A DNA stretch of 64,000 nt from Persicaria tinctoria (taxonomy: Eukaryota; Streptophyta; Magnoliopsida; Caryophyllales; Polygonaceae): the NCBI GenBank assembly GCA_037127255.1, contig JBANSL010000009.1:31747475-31811474 (forward strand), written 5' to 3'. How positions within the stretch are numbered: the first letter of the stretch is position 1; the number at the start of each line of letters is the position of its first letter. The position numbers were made by a program, and so were the translations under genes. Under the pieces are notes generated by a model that saw only the letters and a program-made list of their open reading frames with translations, did no database searches and was not told the DNA's origin. This document shows, piece by piece, positions 23,301-34,901 of this stretch.

Positions 23301-23504
23301 CCATCTTCGAGCAGTCCATCACCTGAAGCTGAAAGCAACTCGATGTCGAGTAATGTTACTCGAGATCGACAAGATCCAGTGGTTCCCGAATCCGATTCTG
23401 CGAAGGTAAGCCAATTAATGATTTATCTATACATGGGAGAGGTTTGCCTTGGTATGTGCGCTTATGCAGGATTTCCGATGACGATCCAAGGGAATACGAA
23501 GTAG
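20400..23504 (+). pseudogene. gag-protease polyprotein of element B, with two in-frame amber stops
   Basis: One continuous frame of 1,035 codons is interrupted by TAG at 21000-21002 and 21387-21389. Order: N-terminal coiled-coil-like region (residues 20-75), gypsy capsid domain (80-300), CCHC zinc knuckle CIECGSQRHTTPEC (21393-21434), a TCGA-encoded Asp/Ser-rich linker, then a retropepsin domain with catalytic CDLGAS at 22392-22409 and a later ILGRPFLAT motif. Past the protease the frame holds a 93-bp (31-residue) tandem repeat at 23061-23280. Element A has CAG where the second TAG stands, so that stop is a C-to-T change in a CHG context. Gag packages RNA and the protease would cleave the polyprotein. 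With both stops it is broken unless read through. Confidence 0.88.
23061..23280 (+). repeat. 93-bp tandem repeat within element B
   Basis: Units begin at 23061, 23154 and 23247, each encoding STSTTLVD-[IV]-D.. and ..STCIPPDEEN. The period is a multiple of three, so the frame is preserved. The final unit is partial. Confidence 0.9.
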
Positions 23505-23680
23505 GAGATATGGTCTATGTCTCTAAATCAAAGGATCATTGGTTTCCTAACAAATTCAATAAGAAGAAAATGGGACCATTCACGGTGAATAAGATCCATT
23601 CAGGAGGGATTCAGCTGAAAGATAAAAATGGAGTCTTGTTTGAAGCCCAGGCTACATGGGCTCTGAAGATGCCACCCTAA
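23444..23680 (+). pseudogene. Integrase C-terminal remnant of element B
   Basis: In another frame overlapping the end of the gag-protease ORF, it encodes YEVGDMVYVSKSKDHWFPNK followed by KKMGPFTVNKIHSGG and ends ALKMPP-stop. This is the same Athila-type integrase tail as in element D at 3566. There is no ATG in frame. A deletion has joined it directly to the protease region, and the missing segment would have carried reverse transcriptase, RNase H and the integrase core. Confidence 0.65.
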
Positions 23681-25265
23681 TGCTATATGGAGAATGTCGG
23701 CCTAGCGACTATAAAATCTAGAGCTTGTAAATAGACTTTTTATATTGGGTCTTTTTGGACATTGTTTGTTTGTTTTTTAGGGTTATACTATTGTGGATAT
23801 TTTTTGTCTATCGAATCTTGCAGGAATGGCTACAGTCTTGTCGACATGAGGGGAGGAACTCGACATCAACAAAACCACATCGAGTTAGCCTGTGGTCGAG
23901 AAGATCACCCTGGAGGCAACAGGAAGAACTCGATGTCGAGGAGAAGTTGTCGACATCGACAAGTTCTCGAGATCGACTAGAGTTGTCGAGATCGACAAGC
24001 ACTGCAGCACTTCTTCACTCCATTTCCGACGATCCGCACACCTGTCTTGTGAGTTTCTTTCTTTACCCTTGTTTTTTATACAGTGAGGACACTGTAATGT
24101 TTAAGTATGGGGTAGGGGAAGAGCTTACTTTATGCATATTGATCATATTTGACATACTTGTGCATTATTTCTTAAGAATTGCTACATGGCTATTTTGGAA
24201 TGCATTATTGATTTATGTGCTTATATGCATGTTTTCCAAAATTTAAAGAAAAATGACCCCCATTGAAAATTTTGAAATAATGTCATGGAAGCTTAAATTA
24301 AACTCGACGATGCAAAATTGGATTCATTGAAGGGAAGTCACAATGAAATGCATATTTTGATAAAAACCATGAAATGAGGTAAATTTTGAAGTTGCTTTTG
24401 ACATATTGCATGATAAGATGATGGAGGACTTTATATTTTCATATAATGCTCATTGTTTATTCCTAGCCATACCTATGCTTATGCATTACACAAAAGCCAT
24501 AATATGCCTTATTTCAATATTTGCTCCACATGATCTGAATATTTCCATTCTTTACCTTATCCGGGGATTATGTTGAGAATGATGTTACATTATGGAGATT
24601 ATCATATGGTGTTTGTGATTATTATCATTATTGGAGTTTGGCTGGAAATTGTTTGAAATATATGGAAAATTTAATGAGTGAAAGAAAATCCAATCACCTC
24701 AGGAGATAAAGGTAGATTGACCCTGCTCTCTGAGATAATAGTTTGGAGAGATGGTACACATTGTGAGGAGTCCAAAGCACTAAGTATCCGGGGCCATTCA
24801 TGACACCCATGTTTGCGACTCGCGAGAAGGCAGTGCTAAGGTCAGAGAGGTAAAAGCATTATTATTGAAAAAAGCAATATGAAAGGTGATGAATCAAAGG
24901 AAGAAACGAATGTGGAATGAAACTCAAAGTTTGAAAGTGATCCATTTTCCCCGGATTAAAAGCACCACATTGCCAAAAATTGCCCACCTTTTTAGCCTTT
25001 TACCAATCTACTCCTTCATGAGCTTAAATTAAAGTCTTCTTGATTATCAATGCTTTGTCACTTAAAAATTGTTTGTGCATAAGCCTCCTTTTGTGAGTAG
25101 ATGTTGCTTTTATATATTTTGTACATGCATGAATCAGTGACACTAGTACCTTTTCAAGGATGGTAATTGATTGCAGGGTTATATAACAATGAATCTGATA
25201 TGTTGAGAGTTTGATTTCTTCCCCTGAATGACAATTAAAAGTATTGCTTGAGGACAAGCAAGCTT
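23681..25265 (+). other. 3' untranslated region of element B
   Basis: No gene. It holds a TCGA-palindrome cluster (23838-24000), the conserved CAGTGAGGACACTGTA block followed by AAGTATGGGG (24103), and the sequence GCTTGAGGACAAGCAAG just before the polypurine tract. Long stretches are collinear with the 3' regions of D and partly of A. Confidence 0.8.
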
Positions 25266-25279
25266 AAGTATGGGGTGTT
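25266..25279 (+). other. Polypurine tract of element B
   Basis: AAGTATGGGGTGTT abuts the TG of the 3' LTR. Confidence 0.8.
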
Positions 25280-27223
25280 TGTTGTGAGCCTAATTTGCCA
25301 TGTTTTACACTTACTTTTATATCGATTTCTGCATACATTGCATACATTTGGGCTTGAATGATACAAAATATGTGTAGTTTATGCTTAGTTGTTATATATG
25401 GAGGTCTACACAAGTTTTTGTTATATTTCACAGAAATCGGACGCATTTTTGAGCTTAATGGAAAGTCATGGAGAAGCCAAGAATGGTGCAGCTGGAGAGA
25501 AGGCCAATTTCCGGCTTTTATCATTCAGAATCAGGCTGTGATGTCTTCATGAGATTTGTAGCCCTCGGCAAGAGCTTTCCAACGCATGGTCATATGCGTC
25601 AATCCGACAACCGAGGCATCGGGAAAATGCGTTTTACGAACAGAGCTGGGAGCTGAGGAAAGTTGTCGATATCGACAAGATTTGTCGACATCGAGAAGTA
25701 TCAACTCGACATGTGCACTGGAAGACGAGGTCGAGTTGATGAACTCAAGACGAAGACATCGACAACTTTTGTCGATGTCGAGGAGACATGTCGAGAAGAT
25801 TGTCGAGGAAAGTTGTCGACATCGAGAAGACATGTCGAGCACTCCAGAAGCCGAGATCGAGGAGAAGTCCGAAGAGAAAGGAGATTACTTGCAAGCCAAG
25901 ATTCGACGAATTCTATCCGAATCTATCAAGATCTATCAAGACCAAAGAAGATGTCCACACATTAGATATAATCCTAGTCTATCTATTTTATTTAATTACA
26001 CTATGTTATTTATTTATCATTAAGTTTTAGATATAGTTTTAGATAAAGATAGATATCTTCTATCCTTGATTAGCAAGGATTAGAAGCCTATAAATAAGGC
26101 CCTAGGGGCTCAGTTTAATGCATTCAATTTCAGTTAGATTCCAAGTTACACACAAGTAGTTAGTTCCATTCAGAGATACAGTTAGGAGTTTAAGGTTTTT
26201 AGGGTTTTGGCTTTTTGGGAAAGTTGATTGCCAAGATTGTAAAGGCTTTGAATTTAGTTTTATGCAAGTTTCTTCTTTTACATCAATGTCTACAATTGCG
26301 ATGAGGCGTGAGTAGTCCACCCACTTTTGGGGCTGGGGTGAGCCCGACGGTGGCCATGTGAGGCGATGCGGTAAAGGTCAGATCTTTTGTGCGATTTGTC
26401 TTCTATCCCTATGAGCATGATTCTTTTGCGAGAGTTGAAGGTGATCCTTGTTTGTATTATTGAAGCGAAAGTGATCTTAATGCAACTTGGATTAATCATG
26501 TAAAAAGGGTTAGTAACAATTAGGGTTTATGCGAGAGCCTCTATATTCCTATTTGTTAATAACGAAAGTTATTTAGATGGAAAACATGATCTTTTATGCC
26601 TTTATGTGTTACTTTGCATGGTTATCGTTGTGGTGTTGAAACCTTAGCCTTGGAAGCCTTTAGTTTATTGATTTTATTTCGTTAAAAATTCGTTTATGAA
26701 TCCGAGAGCATTTGCACTTTAATTTTCTGTTCTTAGTCAATCTCGGGAAAATCTTGTCGATATCGATATATCTTGTCGACGTCGAGGACTTTTTGTCGAG
26801 ATCAAGGTTTTCTGCTTGAGTCGAGTTGCTGTGTCGAGTACTTATCGATATCGACAACCTGTGTCGACAAAACTCGGTCGAGTTCTTCTGTCGAGTTACT
26901 TACTGTTCTGTCGACTTGTCTGCTGTTGTCGACGTGCTTTATCGAGTACCTCTGTTTTGCTTGTTTGCTTCTGTATTTGCTTTTATTTTAGTTGCCCTTG
27001 CCGGGTTATTTGTTTGTGTCTTTCTGTTTCTGCGATTCTGTCTGTTCTGCTGTGTCTGTGAGAATTTGATAGCTACCTAAGAACTGCTGACGTGCTTCCT
27101 CGTGGATTCGATCCTGACTTTTCTCTTACTACAACGGGAGGAAGTCTTGTATTTATTTGCTGAGACAGGGGAGTCGTTTTAAACCATATTCTATTCTATA
27201 CTTGACTTACTCCTGCAACAACA
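25280..27223 (+). mobile_element. 3' LTR of element B (1,944 bp)
   Basis: Same length as the 5' LTR, about 99% identical by eye. TATA box at 26089-26096. The CTTTC duplication follows. Confidence 0.95.
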
Positions 27224-27228
27224 CTTTC

Positions 27229-27994
27229 CCTTCCAAAGCACAGAAAGACCCCACTGCAGGTAGGTTTAACCGTTTTGTTAATATGCTGCAAGAACTCAAC
27301 GTCTCTATTCCTTTTACAGAAGCCCTGCAAGAGATGCCTGGATATGTCAAATTTCTGAAGGAAATCCTGAGCAAGAAGCGATCCATTTCAGAGATCGCAG
27401 GCAAATGCAAAGTACTCCACTTCCCTGAAAAGAGATCTGACCCTGGTAAGTTTTCTGTTGCTGTGGGTTTTGGAGAATATAAATATGAGTCTTTTTGTGA
27501 TTTAGGAGCAAGTGCGCATCATGCGTTTATCAATCTGGCGGAAGGTAAAGATAGGATGCATAGAGCATGTGGATGCCAAACTATACATGGCAAACAATAC
27601 AGTGGTCATCCCTATAGGTATAGTTGAGAATGTCCCCGTCCGGGTTGGTAAATTCTTTGTTCCAGCAGATTTCCTTATTATAGACTGTGCTAAAGATCCT
27701 ACTAGCCCTATTATTGCTGGCAGACCATTCTTAGCTACTACAGATGCCAGAATTAGTGTCAAGAATCGATCGCTCACCTTCACCATAGGCAATGAGGTTT
27801 TAGATTTCTCTTTTGGCCTTGCAAAGGAGGAAATTTCATGGCTAGAGGTAAAAAGCATCAGCAACCACGGGACCAACCAATCGACGGAGGAAAGCAGCAA
27901 CACTGTACTCGAGATCGACAAAGCTTCCTCGATCTCGACTAATCTTCTACTCGATCTCGCCCAAAGCTCATCGACATCGACTTCCTCTACTTAG
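27229..27994 (+). pseudogene. Protease region of element A, frameshifted
   Basis: This continues A's gag-protease frame after the element B insertion: PSKAQKDP, then RFVNMLQELNVSIPFTEAL, then the retropepsin motif CDLGAS near 27497. Just after it (GCAAGTGCGCATCATGCG) a two-base loss relative to B shifts the frame. The protein sense continues in another frame (VDAKLYMANNTVVIPIG.., AGRPFLATTDARIS) to a stop at 27994, after an Asp/Ser-rich TCGA-encoded tail. The protease is therefore inactive in this copy. Confidence 0.85.
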
Positions 27995-28117
27995 CCACAG
28001 ACTTGCCAAGAGCCTAAGTATGGGGTCCCTGTACTCGATATCGACCAACCGTGCTGGATATCGACTAATCCCAAGCCCGAAGATTTCTGTTTTCGGTCCG
28101 AAAAGGTAAGTTTAGGT

Positions 28118-28278
28118 ATGAATTCTACTCCCCCTCAATCCATTAAGAAAATTATCAATAATTTAAGGGGAGGTAAGGCCTCGTGGCGAGAGAATCTGCG
28201 AAAACTAAGAGCTGGAAGGAAGAAGAAGAAAGAGAAGGAAGATTATGCAAGTAACCACCTGTCAGCTGAGCTCGCATA
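28118..28278 (+). pseudogene. Short basic ORF of element A, split by solo LTR C
   Basis: The frame starts MNSTPPQSIKKIINN and is rich in Lys and Arg (LRAGRKKKKEKE). It runs into the GCATA duplicated by the solo LTR insertion and resumes at 30337, in frame, to a TAA at 30404-30406 (about 77 codons in all). It lies just after AAAAG|GTAAGT, a good splice donor. Function unknown. It occupies the place where B and D have the integrase tail but does not resemble it. Confidence 0.45.
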
Positions 28279-30331
28279 TGTTCTGAGGAGGAAATCAAGT
28301 ATAAAATATAATAAAATAGATCAAACCAGATTTAGGCCCACGCAAATAATTACAAGACTCCCTCCAATATAGTAAGAGAAAGTCAGGATCGAATCCACAA
28401 GGAAGCGTGTCAGCGGATCCTAGGCAGCTGTAAATCTCATAGAAAAGCAAATAGAAAAGACAGAAACAAAGAAACAAAGGCAGAAATAGCAAACGAAAGC
28501 AAGAAATAAAACAAAGGCAGAAACTTTACTCGATCTCGACAAGCACAGTACTCGAGATCGACATAACACATTGACGACAGAAACTAAAAATCGACGACAG
28601 AAGCAGAAACTCAACTCGTTCTAGACCAAACACTACTCGATCTCGACAACTGACTCCTCGAGATCGACAATACACTACTCTAGATCGACTGAAAAGACAG
28701 AAAACTGTAAACTTGCAATTCGAACACAGAACTCAGAATTTCGACAGAAATAAATCAATATATAAAGAACTTCCAAAGCCAGGGTATCAACACCACAACG
28801 ATAACCATGCAAAGTAACACATAAAGGCATAAAAGATCATGCTTTTCATCAAAATAACTTTCGTTACTAACAAATAGGCATATAGAGCCTTTCGCATAAA
28901 CCCTAATTGTTGCTAACCCTTTTCACATAATTAACCCAAGTTGCATTAAGATCACTTTCACTTCAATAACACAAACAAGGATCACCTTCAACTCTCACAA
29001 AAGAATCATGCTCATAGGGATAGAAGATGAATCGCATAGAAAGATCAAACCTTTAACGCATCACCTTACATGGCCACCGTCGGGCTCACCCCGACCCCAG
29101 AAGTGGGTGGACTACTCGCTCTTCATCATCAAGAAAGACATTAAATAACAAAAGAAACTAACTTGCATTGAATTAAATAAAGAAAGCTTACAACCAACAA
29201 GACAAATTCGCTTTCGCCTTTCCACCTTGCTCGCCACAAACTCTCTCTCTACTCCTACTTGAATGGAATTGAATTGGAATAAGATGCCTAATGCTCAGCC
29301 CCTAAGGCTTTATTTATAGCCTTCTATTCCTTGCTATTCAAGGATAGAATATCTCTATCTTTATCTAAATATATATCTAAAGCATTAAGATAAATAAATG
29401 TAATTAAAGAATTAAATCTAAAAGGGCGAAATAAATCTAAGATAGGTAAGATGTCTTCTTGTTGATAGATCTTCTCATCCATGGATAGTTGATAGATCTC
29501 GGATAGACTCGGCTTCCTTCGGCTCCGAGGATTCCTAGCTCGACACGGACAGCACACCGCGTAACGCGGTTTCGGACACGGCTCTCCTCGATCTAGACCA
29601 GCTCTACTCGAGATCGAGTAACATGGTCGTCGATTATGGCTCGCTGGGCTTGGTCGAGCAGCTGGTGCACGTCATGGCTCGGAGGTTGCTCACACATTTC
29701 CTCGATCTCGACAAGCGTCCTCGAGATCGAGTAGGTCTTCTTCATCGACTGGGTAGCCTGGTGTTGTCGAGTAGTCTTCCTCGACACTGGCTCGGATTGG
29801 TGCCATGGTGGTCCTCGAGATCGAGTTGTTTACTCGAGATCGAGTAGGGTTGGCTCGGCGTCTCCATCCTCGACTTGGCACAGCCCGTCGACTCCGGACA
29901 TGGTGTCTGGGTGTTGTCGATCTCGACTAGGCAACTCGAGATCGAGTAGGGTTTTCGGAGTCGGGTTGTCTCTAACTCAGTTTCCCGATCAGTGCTTAGT
30001 CGACAAGGTCTGTGCTCAGACACATTCGTCGAGATCGAGTAGAATGTAATCTAGATCGAGTAAACATGGGCTCCTAGCTTGATTCGACTGGTTCCGCTGC
30101 TTTTTGACCTTGGACTTCTGTAGTTGATTTCCGAGCTTTTCCGACCTTTCTCAGAACTGCTGTAATTTGCCTCGAATTCTGCGAAATTAAACAGAAACTG
30201 GTGTAGATTCCATAATTTGGAAAATAATCATAAACTACAGAGATTTTGTATTATAAAGCCCAAATGCATGAAATGTATGCAAAAAACGATATAAAAGTTA
30301 CTGTAAAACATGGCAGATTCAGCTCACAACA
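28279..30331 (-). mobile_element. Solo LTR C, reverse orientation, TSD GCATA
   Basis: On the minus strand it opens TGTTGTGAGCTGAATC and closes CCTCCTCAGAACA, 2,053 bp. GCATA flanks it at 28274-28278 and 30332-30336. TATA box on the minus strand at 29311-29318. There is no internal region, so it arose by recombination between two LTRs after insertion into A. Same subfamily as the LTR of D but about 370 bp longer. Confidence 0.93.
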
Positions 30332-30406
30332 GCATACTACAATCACGACTTAGATGATACAGGAGAAGGGCCAAGCATGAGCGGGCTCCACACTAATGGT
30401 CCTTAA

Positions 30407-30752
30407 GCGCAAACGAAGAAGTCGGTCTGGCGACTCTAAAATCTAGAGCATGTATATAAAACTTTATGAATTTTGGGATTTTTTGGTTTTGGTTTTGGTT
30501 TTTGATTTTGGTTTTGGTTTTTTGTCTTTTGGTTTTTTTAGAATACTTCATGTGGATAGTCTTGTTTTTGTGCAATCTAACACTTTTAGGTCAGCAAGAA
30601 TATAAGGATCGCGAAAAGTGGAATAAGAAGTCCCTGAAAAACAGTCAGAATCGACGAAGGCCAAGTCGACAACGACGAAGAGGAGCAGCCCAGAAATTCC
30701 TCGATATCGAGTAGGCCAAACTCGATATCGACAAAGCCTAGAAACTCCTTGA
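30407..30752 (+). other. 3' untranslated sequence of element A
   Basis: The block GAAGTCGGTCTGGCGACTC matches the post-coding block of B and D. A GGTTTTGG-rich low-complexity run follows, and then TCGA palindromes. Confidence 0.7.
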
Positions 30753-30760
30753 CTTCAGAA

Positions 30761-31337
30761 CATTGTTCCAAAAAACGGCCTGGGCGGCCGCCTAGACCCT
30801 GGGCGGTCCTTGACCTTCGAGCCAAGGAGCTTGGCGGGCTTGGCTTGGCGGAGAGCTAGCTTGGCGGATTTCTGGGCGGTTCTGGGCGGGTTTGGGCGGG
30901 TCTAGGCGGGTTTGGGCGGGTCTAGGCGGATCTGGGCGGTTTAGTTAAAAAAAGCAAATTCAAAGGTTTTAGCCCAAATGAATACATAAAAGTCTAGAAG
31001 ATTAATATGCAATCATGATTATATTTTAAAATTTAAGTTTTATTATACAACTTCTAGGTTGTTTTAGACTTTGATTATATTTTATGTTATTATTTTTTTC
31101 CCGGTTGAACTGGAAGCATTATGGTTTATACTTATTGGCTTTGGAAAAGGTTAACAATATGGACTATGAAGACTATAAAAGTTTATTAATTTATATAACC
31201 TTTATTAGGTCTTTGACATGACTTATAAGTAAAAATAAACGTTAAAATAAAAATTCCGCCTAGACCCCGCCTACTCCGCCTAGACCCTTGAACCCACCTC
31301 TCTGCCGAGCATCCGCCAAGCGTTTTTTAGAACATTG
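30761..31337. mobile_element. hAT-type MITE with 8-bp TSD CTTCAGAA
   Basis: Terminal inverted repeats CATTGTTCCAAAAAACG and CGTTTTTTAGAACATTG differ at two positions. The 8-bp duplication CTTCAGAA is perfect at 30753-30760 and 31338-31345. The 577-bp interior has tandem GGGCGGGT-type repeats (about 30840-30945) and a matching CCGCCTAGAC-rich right end, and no coding sequence. TIR style and 8-bp TSD place it in the hAT superfamily. Confidence 0.9.
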
Positions 31338-31345
31338 CTTCAGAA

Positions 31346-33067
31346 GCCACTGGACACAGAAGCCTCCTCGAGATCGAGTTTTGTACTCGATCTCGAGGAG
31401 GCTTCTGTGAGTTCCTTCCTTTACTCGACGTGTTATTCTGTGAGTTCCTTCCTTTACTCTTGTTTTTATTTGATTTTATACAGTGGGGACACTGTATATT
31501 TTAAGTATGGGGTGGGAGAAGGGCTCATTATCATTATTATATGTCTTAGGCTTCCTTTTGGTTTTACATGGCGAAATTTTAATTTTTATGTTATGCATTC
31601 ATTTTTTATGCAGTTTAGTGTTTTGCCATACTTTAGTTTTGTTTTTAGTTGCATAGAAAAAAAATGTCAAAAAAAAAAAAATTGCATGTTTAAATTTTTG
31701 CATTGTCTTAGTTTTTATACCCTAACTTAGATGTCCTATGATGATGAATAATGATTGACTTCATCATATAAATCTTATGGCGTGTTTGGAAGGTTTAGCC
31801 CAAGTCCTAGAAATTGTTTTTATGTGGATTGTGAACTTGTGATGAAATTGAGCACATATGATCCTAAGCTAAAGGTTAAAATCCAACAAAAATCGTCCCA
31901 GCGAGAATTTTCGCCATATAGGGAGAACAATAAAAATCCCTCTGCTTTCTTGAGTGTATTTACTCTTCCTATGCATCTCTAAATGTTGTGATAGTTATTC
32001 AAAGCCAATGCATTTATATGTTTATGTGAATGAGAATTAAATGATGGAGGCACCTTTTAAGCCAATTTTATCCTCTCTTTACCTACCCTGCATTATCCCT
32101 GCTTGAAGCCAGAACATTAGCCTGAGACTTTTATTGTAAACTCCACAAAATTATCATTAGCCAAATTGAGCCTGACCCCCATTTTGAAATTAAGACTTTA
32201 GAGCTGGTTGAAGTAATGGTTTGTGGAAGGAATGAGCTTGTGTTTCATTTCAAGTAAGGAAGATTTTTGAATTTATAAGATATGGGTTGGTTTTATATTT
32301 TTATCTTGCTATGCATATTATGTAAAAGGACTTTTGGCTCACGCTATAAATGCACTAGTGTTGTTTTATGTTATTTTCAAAAAAACAATTCGAAAAAAAA
32401 AGAACGAAAGAGAAAGAAAAGTTTGTGTATATGTTTGTGAATAAAGTGAATGAGCCAAATTTACCTTATTTCTTTCATTTTCGCAAGATGCATACTTTTG
32501 AGAATGTTAAGGAAGTTTGAAAGGTTACATACTTCATTGAGATAAATTGGAGAGTTTGGTTGATGTATATGATTAAGAGTTATGGTTTGGTTATGTTGGA
32601 GATTTAGGAGTCTTAATTCCCGAATTTTAGTAAGTACCACATGGCCAAATAATTCCATGCCCTTTTATTTCTTACCAAGCCCCATTACAACCCCGCCGAA
32701 TGGAATCTTATTTGAAGACTTCTATTGAGGGAAGTCTTCCTGATAATTCTTGTTGCATTTTCATAATTGGCTGCGAAGTGGATTTATATTTAAATTGAAA
32801 TGTTTATTAGATTGTATATGGAATTGAGTTGAGAGTTGATCTACATAGCCTAAACACATTGAGTGTTGAGTGTAAACACATTATCCCTGTCAGATTGGAT
32901 TTATATTGCCTATGCCTATGGATCGCTCATATATGTGCGATGACGTTAAATTCACTTGTCTTACATTGCTACTACTTGAGATGTTGCTTTTGACAAGGGC
33001 GAAGACTTGAAGGATGTGTTGTAGGTCTTGGTTATTGTTTGGTTATTGCTTGAGGACAAGCAAGTCT
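31346..33067 (+). other. 3' untranslated region of element A
   Basis: No gene. It contains ACAGTGGGGACACTGT and AAGTATGGGG at about 31480-31512, AT-rich sequence, and GCTTGAGGACAAGCAAG before the polypurine tract. Confidence 0.75.
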
Positions 33068-33082
33068 AAGTATGGGGTGATT
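33068..33082 (+). other. Polypurine tract of element A
   Basis: AAGTATGGGGTGATT abuts the TG of the 3' LTR. Confidence 0.75.
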
Positions 33083-34901
33083 TGATGTCTCTAAAAGTAG
33101 CCATGTCTTTATGCATATTTTAGTTCCATATTTTATATACTTTGCATATATCGGGTTGGGAATATGTCAAATTTATGTAGTATATGCTTATTTATCAGAA
33201 ATAGAGATCTACATAAGTTTCTGTTTAATATTGCAGAATATGGAGCCATTTCAGGGGAGAAAACCAAGAAGCCAAGACGGAGGACACATTTTACTCTATA
33301 TCGACTAGTCTTCGTCGATGTCAACCAACCATGTCCGGACACAACTTGATCGAGGAGCCCATGTCGAGAAGATGAAGACGAAGTTACCCAACTCCAAGCA
33401 GTTCCTCGAGATTGAGTTATTTACTCGATGTCGACTAAGCATTGAAGACCCACCCGGAGTCGAGGACAGTCTACCCGAGGATGCCAAGGAGTGCTACCCG
33501 ACCTGGCACCCGGACACCACAACTCGATGTCGAGGGCTTTCCTCGAGATTGACGAATTCCAGAGCACACATCGAGCAAGGGTTACCCGAGATGCGGAGCC
33601 ACTGAAGTCGACAAGACCCTGTTACTCGAGATCGAGGAAATCTTCCGGAGACGCGTAACGCGGTTTGGGCAGTTCTACTCGGATTGGGATTACTTGGAGC
33701 CGAAGATTGCCGAGTCTATCCGATTTTATCAAGATCTGTCATGAAGGAGAAGATCTATCCGATTTTAGATTTAATTATGTTGTTGCATTTATTTATCTTT
33801 AATGCTTTAGATATAGATTTAGATAAAGATAGAGATATTCTATCCTTGAATAGCAAGGATTAGAAGGCTATAAATAAAGCCCATGGGGCTGATTTTAGGA
33901 ATCATTCAATTCAGAAGGTAGAGAAGTAGTTCACAGAGATGTTTAGGAGTTCGAAGGTTTTAGGGTTTTGGATTCAACGAGTAGGGTTTCGAAGGCTATA
34001 AATAAAGCCCATAGGATTTTGTAAAGGCTTTGAATTTAGTTTAATGCAAGTTATTTCCTTTCAATAAAAAATGTCTGGGTTGCAATGAAGCGCGAGTAGT
34101 CCACCCACTTCTAGGGTTGGGGCGAGCCCGACGATAGCCCTGCGTGTTTGAGGTAAAGATCCGACTTTTATCATGTTTTGAGCATCTACTACTTGTTATA
34201 TGTTTATTACACATCTAATGGAGGTCCATGCTAACAACTTGGATTGTAAACATAAAATAAGTAGAGACAATTAGAGTTTCTTGAAAAAGTTGTCTAATTG
34301 TTGGAAAAGGCGAAAGCTTAGTCCTTTGATGCAATTCAAATGATAATATTTTTTATTCTTGCCTTATGCATGCTTGGTTATCGTTATTGCAAACCCCAAT
34401 CTTGGAAGTCTTTTACATACAGTTTATTTCGAAATCCCACAAGTCTTGTTCTTTACTTTTGTTTCGTTTTTACTTTTTGCCCTTACTCCATCTCGACCAA
34501 GTCTGGTCGATCTCGGGTTACTGATCTTCGATTCCAGAATCGTCGTAGCTTCTGTGTGCAGGTGATCGACCAAGCCAACTCGACGTCAGCAACTCTACTC
34601 GATCTCGAGAAGGGCTTACTCGATCTCGACCAAAACCGTCGGGAGATGCTGCTGCTGCGTTCGACTTGCCCGATCTTCTGTCGACTAACCCTAGTCGAGA
34701 TCGAGGACATTTGTGGTCAACTTCTGTCCGTGAGATTTCTTTGCTGCCTAATATCCGCTGACACGCTTCCTCGTGGATCGATCTTGACTTCCCACTGCTG
34801 CATCGGGAGGAAGTCTTGTAATCATTTGCAAGGGACGGAATCTGGTTTGCTTTACTTTAGTCATATTTTATATTTGCATTCTCAATTTTCTCCTATCAAC
34901 A
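33083..34901 (+). mobile_element. 3' LTR of element A (1,819 bp)
   Basis: It opens TGATGTCTCTAAAAG and closes CTCCTATCAACA. It has the normal TATA box (33869-33876) and a second copy of the TATA block at 33997-34004 that the 5' LTR lacks. Confidence 0.92.

Larger units (their letters stand above)
18373..27223 (+). mobile_element. Element B: young, complete, non-autonomous Athila-like retrotransposon
   Basis: Two 1,944-bp LTRs of equal length flank a 4,963-bp interior, with CTTTC duplicated at 18368-18372 and 27224-27228. I count about 18 substitutions and no indels between the LTRs (about 99% identity), so insertion was recent. It has an intact primer site and polypurine tract and a gag-protease ORF with two stops, then an integrase C-terminal scrap. 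Reverse transcriptase, RNase H and the integrase core are absent, so it must have moved with enzymes from another element. Confidence 0.95.

Noticed and set aside
14619..34901. Treating A as a full autonomous element with pol hidden by insertions
   Set aside because: After excising B, C and the MITE the sequence passes straight from protease to the short basic ORF and 3' UTR; there is no room or motif for reverse transcriptase or the integrase core.
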